The notes beneath the pieces were generated by a model. The model ran no database searches. It saw only the letters and a program-made list of their open reading frames with translations, and had not been told where the DNA came from. A stretch of DNA of 64,000 nucleotides from Tillandsia leiboldiana (taxonomy: Eukaryota > Streptophyta > Magnoliopsida > Poales > Bromeliaceae): contig CM055073.1 in assembly GCA_029204045.2 (NCBI GenBank), positions 24,468,438 to 24,532,437 of the forward strand. Direction: 5' to 3'. This document shows positions 56,046 to 64,000 of this stretch, piece after piece (positions within the stretch are counted from its first letter, which is position 1; the number at the start of each line of letters is the position of its first letter). The translations under genes and the position numbers were made by a program.

Positions 56046-58516
56046 GGCCAACCCGTCAACCATCTTTGGGAGGTAAATGGTATATTTTCTTATTGGTTGA
56101 TGATTTCTCTCGGTATTCTTGGGTAGCATTTTTAAAAGAGAAAGCTGATACTTTTGATTCTTTTCACGAGATTTGCCATCGTATTATGATTGAAAAGAAT
56201 GAAAAGATCATTCGTGTTAGAAGTGATAGAGGTGGAGAATTCGTTAACTCTAAATTCATTGACTTTTGCACTTCAAACGGTATTAAGCATGAATTCTCAG
56301 CACCCTATACACCTCAACAGAATGGTGTTATCGAGCGCAAAAACAGGGTTGTTCAAGAGATGGCACGTGTTATGCTTCACAGCCGGAATTTACCGCTGCA
56401 TTTTTGGGCTGAAGCTGTGAACACTGCAATCTATGTAATTAATCGAGTTTATTTGCGCCCGGGAACGTTAAATACACCATATGAACTATGGTGCGGTAGA
56501 AAACCCAACATCAAATATTTTCGCATCTTCGGGAGTCGGTGTTACATTTTACGTGACCGTGAAAATCTTGGAAAGTTTGACTCTCGAAGTGACGAAAGGA
56601 TTTTCTTGGGGTATTCTACAAACAGTAGAGAATATCGAGTATTTAACTTGGAATCTAAGACGATCGTAGAATCGATAAATGTTATAGTAGATGAAGCTTT
56701 TCACTTTGCATCTGAAAAATCTACCCTCGATATCTCTCTAGATGATGATACACCTGCCATTGCATCCTCTCATAATAATACTTCCAATATTAATGATGCA
56801 TCTAATGGTTCTTCAAGTTTATCTGATGTGCAGGAATCGTCTCATGTACCTCCGAGTACTCCGTTACCTCAAACGTTACGCATCTCCAAGGATCATCCTG
56901 AATCAAACATCATTGGAGACCCACAAGAAGGAGTTAGAACTCGGAGGCAGTTGGTTTGTGGATTCACTTGCTACGTATCTTTAATCGAACCAAAGAATAT
57001 AGATGAAGCTCTTCAGGATGACTACTGGATTAAAGCAATGCAGGAAGAGCTCCATCAATTTGAGCGAAACAAAGTCTGGGAATTAACGAAGCCTCCACAG
57101 CAACACAATGTGATAGATACCAAATAGATTTTCAAGAATAAGAAAAATGAGGATGGTACTATCATCAGGAACAAGGCACGATTAGTTGCTCAAGGCTACT
57201 CTCAAGTAGAAGGTATAGACTTTGATGAAACTTTCACCCCTGTAGCTAGACTCGAGTCCATTCGTATACTATTTGCTATTGCTTGTCATTTTAAAATCAA
57301 ATTATTTCAAATGGACGTTAAGAGCGCGTTTCTAAATGGGTTTTTAAATGAGGAAGTTTATGTGGCTCAACCGAAAGGTTTTGTAGACCATAAACAACCT
57401 AATCATGTTTTTCGTTTGAAAAAGGCTCTTTACGGTCTGAAACAAGCACCGCGAGCATGGTACGAAAGGTTGACAAAGCACCTTTTGGAGAAGGGCTATA
57501 CTCGAGGGGGAGCTGACAGGACTCTCTTTGTGAAGCATTATCAAAACAATTTCATTGTAGCACAAATCTATGTCGATGACATTGTATTTGGCGCAACAAG
57601 AGATAATGATGCTTCTAAATTCGCGGAGACCATGGAAAGCGAATTTGAGATGTCCATGATGGGCGAATTGACTTATTTTCTTGGATTGCAAATTAAACAA
57701 AATGATGAAGGTATTCACTTGTGTCAATCCAAGTATGCAATGGAGTTGGTTAAAAAGTTTGACTTAGAAAATTCGAAGGATTTTCCGACTCCAATGGGAA
57801 CTAGCCACATGGGACTTGGAAGTGAATCACATAGTGAGAATGTAGACGAGAAACTGTATCGAAGTATGATTGGAAGTCTACTTTACCTCACGGCTAGTCG
57901 CCCGGATATATCCTTTAGTGTTGGGATTTGCGCGAGATATCAATCAGCACCAAAGGAGGTTCACCTGAAAGCGGTGAAAAGGATCATCCGGTACATCAAA
58001 GGATCAATTAATTTCGGAATTTGGTATCCTATGGGAACTAGTTTGGATATTGTTGGATACTCAGATGCCGATTGGGTAGGATCAGTGGATGAACGGAAAA
58101 GCACGAGTGGTGCATGCTTCTATCTTGGCCATTGCCTTGTTGCATGGCACAGTAAAAAACAGAATTGCATAGCACTCTCGACTGCCGAAGCGGAATACAT
58201 TTCAGCGGGTAGTTGTTCAACCCAACTCATTTGGATGAAAAGTGTGTTGAGCGACTTCCGGATTTCAGCATCTTCGGTAACAATTCTTTGTGACAACACA
58301 AGTGCAATTAACATTTCTAAAAACCCTGTGTTGCACTCTAGAACAAAACACATTGAACTTAGATATCATTTTCTTAGAGAGCTAGTTGAATCAAATACTC
58401 TTCAACTTTCATATATTTCAACTGAAGATCAATTAGCTGACATTTTAACAAAACCTTTGGATCAAAAACGTTTTATTCATTTGCGTAAAGCAATTGGAAT
58501 GCTTTCCTTGAAATAA
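56030..58516 (+). pseudogene. Element H pol: integrase, reverse transcriptase, RNase H
   Basis: One frame carries integrase (KWYIFLLVDDFSRYSWVAFL; VRSDRGGEF; QQNGVIERKN, giving the D,D,E triad), its C-terminal region and linker, then a TAG at 57125-57127 exactly where the start of RT should read a tryptophan codon (D reads KWIFKNKK here). The same frame continues with RT: QMDVKSAFLNGFLNEEVYVA, YGLKQAPRAWYERL, catalytic QIYVDDIVFGAT near 57580; RNase H: YSDADWVGSVDERKSTSG, LSTAEAEYISA, LCDNTSAINISKNP; end LADILTKPLDQKRF and stop. Apart from the nonsense codon and the upstream deletion, RT-RNase H looks intact over 400 codons. Confidence 0.93.
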
Positions 58517-59677
58517 ACTTCTTTTTGAAACTTTTGCTTAGGTTAGGTTTTGTTTTTGTGTTTTTGTTCTTTATCTATGTTTATACATAGTACATTAATT
58601 GAGCATGTGAATTATTGACTTTACTTGCATCCTTTCATATAATTAGAAATTTATTATGCTTTGGATATCATAATAATTCAGTTGATGCATTGATCATTTA
58701 TTTAAATTAAACCATTTTTATTTGATCAAAGTCAATTTCTCTCTCAATGATCTCTTGGTATTGTTGTTATCTTATTTGACTATTTAGTTGAGTATGAATT
58801 CGAGATCAATCCTTGGTTGAATACTTTATATCTTAAATTAATTGATAGCCAATTGAGGGGGAGTCAAAGAAAAGTAAAATGCTCAAAAGATGTGGAAAGA
58901 GTTACATCCCAATGAGGAGTGTGAAAACTACCACCACGTGGAGGAAAGAGCTACCACCTCGGTCGTCCGAGTACTGTGTGCAGCTACCACATGTATACCA
59001 AGCATGGGTTTGTAATTTTTGATTAAATAAAATGATGATTGAAATACTTGACTTCGTCAAATTTCAAGGTTGGTATAAGGTGGGATTTTAAAGAAAGATG
59101 CTCAAAGAGCCACTCCTTCAACAGATTGACTAGATACATTATATAATTTATTTGGGATTTCAAACATCTATTGATCTTGGTAATTCATTTTCTTTACCAT
59201 TTTAATAATTTGATAAACGCCGTACTCATAAGATCATGATGGATGTGTTTGATCTTGATCAACTTTAAAAGTTTTAATTTCTATAAATTGTCATGTCATT
59301 ATTTGAATGTTATTGATAGATTTAACATAATTTATTTCTCTTGACATGAAACGATGATTTTTGTTTAAAGTTGATGTGCTAAAATGCTTACATACTTTTT
59401 CTGGATTTTATGGATTTTTTCTAAATTTTTCTGATGAAAAAGTTGCAGCTGATCCGGATCGGGTTGAATGATCCGGATCCCGAACGCAGGCTTCTTCCTG
59501 CGGCTAGCCGATCCGGATCGAAATCTCGATCCGATCCGGATCACGGCTAGGGTTTTTAATAGAACAAGCGGGTTTTGATTTCTTTTACCTTAATCTTTTG
59601 TTCTCAAGTCTCTAGAGCTTCTCTCTCTAGAATCCTTGCACCTTGGAGCTTTCCTAACCCAAGTTCTTCGAATCCAA
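58517..59677 (+). mobile_element. Non-coding spacer between pol and third ORF in H
   Basis: About 1.16 kb without an ORF, alignable with 44870-46040 of D. It includes a block with CTACCACC, GAAAGAGCTACCACC, CGGTCGTCCGA and AGCTACCACATG (58930-58990), conserved in D, and the ATCCGGATC cluster at 59449-59555 followed by a pyrimidine-rich leader (CTCTCTCTCTAG). Confidence 0.8.
59449..59555 (+). promoter_or_regulatory. Four ATCCGGATC words upstream of the third ORF in H
   Basis: ATCCGGATC occurs four times, including the ATCCGGATCCCGAACG form, as in the LTR U3. A TTTTTAATAGAA stretch follows at 59553, then a CT-rich leader. The arrangement mimics U3-TATA-leader and is a candidate internal promoter. 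Confidence 0.52.
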
Positions 59678-60061
59678 GTAAGTTTTTTTGATCAAAATCT
59701 CGTTTTTCACAGGTTTTCTCTATTTTCTTCAAAACGTGATGAGATTTTTCTATCTTTTTCGTTTGTGAATGGTTTTTGGTCAAATCTCTTTTGAAATAAG
59801 AACTCTGGGTAGATTAGTTTTGATTATATGCTAGGTTTTCTCCTGATTAACGAATTTTTTGGCTTCGATTTCTGAAAATTCTGTTTTAGGGCATATAATG
59901 GGAATTTTCCAAAAACATGCAATTGATCTATTTTTAAAATTTCTTTTGCAAAACTAATTTGATTCTTAGTCTCTCTACATGATTATGATGTTTGGGTACA
60001 ATTTTTTCAAATTTTGAAAATTAACAATTTTTTTCATGTGTTCTTGAGTTTGTCTTCACAG
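59678..60061 (+). other. Putative 384-bp intron ahead of the third ORF in H
   Basis: Donor CCAA|GTAAGT at 59678 and acceptor TTTGTCTTCACAG at 60061, both conserved in D with nearly the same length (386 bp). The intron is AT-rich as plant introns are. The first ATG of the third ORF (60091) lies 29 bases into the following exon. Confidence 0.58.
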
Positions 60062-60090
60062 GATACATTTTTCACTAGAAACCAATAGCA

Positions 60091-60883
60091 ATGGTGATCA
60101 CGTGGATCATCTTCCTACTTGCTGCCATGTTCATGTCAAGGACACTGTCAAGCCCAAGAGGGCTAAGAAAGCGAAGAGAGCTCAGAATGATTCCGACACA
60201 GAGTCGGAGACGGAATCGATTGACTGGGATGAGCTTCAAGTTGAAGCAACAACTGTTCCCACTGCTTCAAAAGGAAGGTGCCTGCGGAAACGTCAAGGCT
60301 CCTCCTACTGCTGCTGAAAAGGGCAAAGCTCCCATGGAGAAACTTCTGGGAAGACAAAAAGAAAAAGACTTGCTCGACGACTTGGACGAGCTCGGGGTAT
60401 TGGAATAAATGAAACAGGTCAAGCAAAAACAAAGGATACTCCTCAAACTGAAACTGAGTCTGAAGAGATTGGGACACATTTCTTGATGAAGTGCAACAAG
60501 GTATTGATGAAGAAATAAGGTTTACCTAAAGAGCAAGAAGCTGACACAGTCTTCCACAGAAAAAAGACATGTACCAAGCAATGAACCTCTTGACAATTCA
60601 CACTCTTTGCCAAGAAGATCCCTCGGAATGAAGGACAGACTGCTCCGTCAATTGCACAACGTTCTTCAAATTCCAGAAAAGTCGACCAACAAGGCAAACT
60701 TAGAGTCTTCTTTCATTCAAGACCAAGAAAACTGGCTCTTGCACTCAGAAAAATGTCCAAGGACATACATGAGATGAAACAAGAATGTTCTACGATTTCG
60801 GGAATGCTTAAAGGAATTTTGAAAAGTTAGGCTACACGAGTTCTGAAGACTCTGCCTCGGATGACTCAGATTCAGATGCTTGA
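60091..60883 (+). pseudogene. Env-like third ORF of element H (degraded)
   Basis: It begins MVITWIIFLLAAMF, a hydrophobic N-terminus matching D in position and character. A frameshift near 60130 puts the basic/acidic section (KPKRAKKAKRAQNDSDTESE) in another frame; a further change near 60285 leads to KAPPTAAEKGKAPME, shared with D. The central domain seen in D at 43680-44080 is missing or unrecognisable. The end again shows a helical segment (SKDIHEMKQECSTISGMLKG) and an acidic tail (SEDSASDDSDSDA) before the stop at 60881-60883. Confidence 0.65.
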
Positions 60884-61559
60884 ATCATTTGCTAACAATT
60901 TTTTGTGCAGTCTTTTACCTTTTTAGATTTAGTTCAGTTTTTAGGACTTACTCTTAGTTCTAGTTCTTACTTTCGGAACAATTTTTGAATTTTTAACTCT
61001 CCTTATATTTTTGTAATTTTGGCTTAGTTTGTGACAAAAAGGGGGAGAGAGTTTAGAGGAACTTGAACAATGATGATGTGAAATTGTGTGAACATCAAGG
61101 TAAGTATCACTTCAACTTCAACTTTGGTTTTTATCTTGTGATTTGTCGCATGTCCCTACTAACTATTCGACTAACTATTTGGGCATGTAATATGACTAAC
61201 AAGTTGATGTTGGACTAACACTTTGTGACATTTGGTTTTTGAATGCATAGAAGATATGTTGGTTTTTGACTATGATTCTCTTACATATCTGAATTCTCAA
61301 ATGTCATGATGATCAGATAAACTCTATCTCTGTACTTGGTTTTGTATGTTTCAATTCTTGAGGTATCTAACGATTCTTTTTGTCAAGAAGTTTCTTTGTG
61401 CAGAGAGTACAGATGTCTAAGTCTAGAGTCTGTTTTAGGAGTTTATCTCATGTTTTTAAAATTTTTGATCTCCATTGTAAATTTTTGTTGTATGGTGATA
61501 GCAACAAAAATATCTTTTTAATTTTCTTTAGTGGATCTGTGTTTTGTCACGAAACCGCC
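60884..61559 (+). mobile_element. 3' untranslated part of element H
   Basis: Non-coding, with GACAAAAAGGGGGAGAGAG at 61033 (possible second polypurine tract) and a T-rich stretch ending GTCACGAAACCGCC just before the PPT; alignable with D at 39590-40176. Confidence 0.75.
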
Positions 61560-61570
61560 AAAGGGGAGAT
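61560..61570 (+). promoter_or_regulatory. Polypurine tract of element H
   Basis: AAAGGGGAGAT directly before the 3' LTR start TGTTACGG. Confidence 0.88.
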
Positions 61571-62907
61571 TGTTACGGAATTTGAGTTGGCGTAATTTCG
61601 TGAAAGGTTCAAGTCTTGAAGATTGAAGGTGAAGAAGGTTGGATCATTTAACTCAATCTCAAGAAAGAAGAATTCAAAAGGATCAGGTATGTTTAACTAA
61701 AGATTTTTGGTGATCCGAATACTTCTTGTAGTGTAGAAACACCTGGAAGATTTTTCATTGCATAAAAATCAAAAACTGGACATGGGACATGTTCAGGATC
61801 CGGATCAGACATTCCAATCCGGATCCCGAAGGGTGTTCGTTCATACACTGGTTCAATCCGGATCGCAGCATCCATGATCCGGATCCCGAACACTAGTTTT
61901 ACCTTTTTACTTGCACGATCCGGATCAGGATTTGCAATCCGGATCCCGAACGTTGATGTTTGGTGAAACTGTATGAACGATCCGGATCAGCCATTTCGAT
62001 CCGGATCCCGAACCATCGTTTTTCTGGAAACCGTCTTTCTTGCTACTGCAATCCGGATCGCCCAAATCCGATCCGGATCGCCGTCCGTAAAATTCCAGAA
62101 ATGGTAGGTTTTTGATTCTTAACTCCTTCCAAATTTTCTAACCTATAAATAGACCCTATGACTCTTTTTCTAGGGTAATCCAAATAATCAAAATAGAGCC
62201 GTCTTAAAAATATCATCTTATACGGCCCTAGATCCACATATAGAGAAGAAAGGAAATCATTAGATATTACTCTATGTTTCTTCATCTATATTGATTAGTT
62301 TGATTCTAGGTTTTCATACTCACATCTTGAGTTGAATCAAACTAATGAATACTTAGATGGTATTTCCGATCTATCTTTGATCTAAGTATTCGGCTTCATC
62401 ACCACCCAAAAACAACGATTTACCCCAAAATCGGCGCGTGGACTCGCGTGGCCTTGTGGATTCAAGGTGTTACCGCTCTCGTGGATTCGGAGCGAGGTAC
62501 GTTCGTGGATTCGAAGCGTGCTACTGGGTGAAGACCGTGGATTCGGTCGGACGTCGTGGACTCGACGTTGGACGCCGTGGATTCGGCGTGGGCGCAGATC
62601 GTGGATTCGAGAAGCGTCGTGGAGCGAGCGGAGAAGATCCTCTAGGAGCGTATGGAAAAGGTTGAGTCGTAAGTGTGTACGGTAAATCACCTTGTACGTG
62701 TTTTAATTCTAGTGGATTTGCCGTGTTATCGGTCCCGTGGTTTTTTACTCCGGTTTGGAGTTTTTCCACGTAAAAATCTTGTGTGTTCTTTTATTTTTCC
62801 GCATTGGGTTTTATTGCGCAATGATTTTTTGAGTGTTTATTGTTTACACCTATTCACCCCCTCTAGGTGTTTTTTCCCTATTTAGATCTATATTTCATAA
62901 CCCAACA
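61571..62907 (+). mobile_element. 3' LTR of SIRE-type copia element H
   Basis: A 1337-bp LTR, near-identical to 52358-53709. It ends ...AACCCAACA; the following AAAAT (62908-62912) compares with AAAAA before the 5' LTR (52353-52357), a near-match TSD in an A-rich target. TATA at 62144, ATCCGGATC block at 61797-62082. Confidence 0.95.
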
Positions 62908-64000
62908 AAAATCCACCAAAACTGCATTCAGGGCAATGGGGTACCGGTACTCTCCAATTAGTACCGGTACCCAAAGGCCTGTTAACCCCACTTTTCTTCG
63001 GAATGCCAAGCCAAAGAAAGAAGAGAAAGAAAGAAAAACGCGCAGTGCCCACTCGATGCGCGCGCCCGCCGCAGCGGCTACGCGCGGCGCCCATGCGCAG
63101 CAACCTCACCAGCAACAACACCCACGCGCAGCAACCTCACCAGCCGCGCGCGGCGCCTTTGCGCGCCCGCGCGGCACCCTCTGCAGGTCATACTCCACCA
63201 ACACAACGCCAACCTCTGCAAAACCCAAAGCAACTCCAAAAACCAAAACTAAGCTTTCTCTCTCTCTCACTAAAAAAACAGCAACCCTCCAAGCGGCTCG
63301 ACGCGCGCGCGCTCGCTCGGCTTCCGACGGTAGGTCCACACTATGAGCACTCCATCACCTCTCTCATTTCCCTATTTAATTCACCTCAAAACTCTTCTTC
63401 TTTTCCTTCTTCTCCCATCTTTCTTTCCTCTGTTTGAAGCTTAATTCCTCTGTTTTGAAACAGGGAAGAAGATGCTTACGTGGCATGGTGCTAATTAATT
63501 AGAGGAGCTTGGGTGTAGGGTGCATGGTGCATAGAGACAAGCAACCCAAAACACTTTCCAACACCAACACCTAACCAATCAAACTCCCTCACACTCATCT
63601 TTCTCTTCTGCTCTAATTCCCTCACTCAGGCTAATTAACCAAATTAATTTATTAATTAATTAAACCATTTTAAGCCACTCCAACTCACTTTTTGCCCTCG
63701 GGCCCCCGCATCAGCCCGGAACCTCCCGAACTCCGCTGTAATCTGAAAATACACCTGTCCAAAACTTTTTCTCCTCAAAAAGCTCAACTGTGGAGTCGGT
63801 GTGCTCAATCCAAAAACCGGTTCCAATAACAATACCGCCGACTCCAACTCACTTTTCGCCTTCGGGGTCTCCGCACCGGTCCAAAACCTCCCGAACTTCA
63901 CTGTAAACTGAAAATACACAGTTCCAAACCTTTTCCAATTTTTCTGCATACAATAGTGGAGTCGCGGCTCTAGCAAACCGGTCCCCAAACGGCGCACAAA
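62908..64000 (-). mobile_element. Gypsy LTR G, right segment (runs off the window)
   Basis: Sequence continues after the H insertion with a GC-rich block at 63040-63320 (CGCGCGCCCGCC, GCGCAGCAACCTCACCAGC repeats) that resembles the U3 of the other long gypsy LTRs, then AT-rich sequence and a duplication at 63675-64000. With the left segment this gives at least 3.46 kb of LTR, compatible with the 4.1-kb array LTRs. The LTR start (TG on minus) and any internal domain lie beyond 64000. Assignment as LTR is inferred from context. Confidence 0.6.
63675..64000. repeat. 164-bp diverged tandem duplication at the right edge
   Basis: CTCCAACTCACTTTT, AACCTCCCGAACT, CTGTAA(A/T)CTGAAAATACAC and GTGGAGTCG recur in the same order with an offset of 164 bp (63678 and 63842). 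The second copy reaches the window end. Confidence 0.78.

Noticed and set aside
62438..62685. ORFs of 72-82 aa rich in RGLD/GFG-type repeats in the H LTRs
   Set aside because: Translation of the GTGGATTCG repeat block in R-U5; no coding evidence.

Overview
The window looks like heterochromatic, transposon-saturated DNA from a flowering-plant nuclear genome. I find no host protein-coding gene, tRNA or rRNA gene. Essentially everything I can assign is LTR-retrotransposon material: Ty3/gypsy elements with chromovirus (Tekay-like) traits, Ty1/copia elements of SIRE/Maximus type, and two very short non-autonomous TRIM elements. The evidence is LTR ends (TG...CA), primer-binding sites for initiator tRNA-Met (TGGTATCAGAGC), polypurine tracts, 5-bp target-site duplications, and recognisable gag, protease, integrase, reverse transcriptase (RT) and RNase H pieces. 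The species cannot be determined from this window.

Region 1 (1-26922) is a tandem array, on the minus strand, of one Ty3/gypsy-derived unit of about 6.97 kb. It reads LTR-internal-LTR-internal-[100-N gap]-LTR-internal-LTR-internal-LTR. Each LTR is about 4.1 kb and each internal domain about 2.87 kb. Neighbouring units share a single LTR. All internal copies carry the same broken gag-protease-RT-chromodomain remnants but keep intact PBS, PPT, TATA box and a cluster of CACGTG G-boxes in U3, so this is a LARD-like or decayed element that became a satellite-like array.

Region 2 (26923-38395) is a plus-strand gypsy relic (element A: LTR end, gag, CCHC, protease, RT start). It is interrupted by a solo LTR (28081-31739, TSD GTGCC) and then by another long LTR (element B, from 33215). 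B is itself interrupted by a 526-bp composite TRIM (33904-34429, TSD CAAGC) and by a plus-strand gypsy element C (LTR 35588-37600) that has lost nearly all its internal domain.

Region 3 (38396-49470) is a minus-strand SIRE-type copia element (D): 3' LTR, a third env-like ORF, a long spacer, RNase H, RT, integrase, protease and the end of gag. Its third ORF is split by a 2.8-kb gypsy solo LTR (E, 40542-43333). The gag end abuts a Cassandra-type TRIM (F, 49471-49987) whose LTR carries the 5S rRNA promoter. F is cut by a gypsy LTR (G, from 49988). G is cut by a nearly complete plus-strand SIRE element (H, 52358-62907) and resumes at 62908 to the window end.

The most interesting signals are regulatory: (i) SIRE elements D and H both carry a U3-like enhancer array and a conserved intron of about 385 bp in front of the env-like third ORF, suggesting a separately transcribed and spliced gene; (ii) the TRIM at 33904 carries a U6-snRNA-type promoter signature (USE, exactly 24 bp, TATA) while its relative F carries a 5S-type promoter; (iii) the tandem retroelement array retains a dense G-box promoter.
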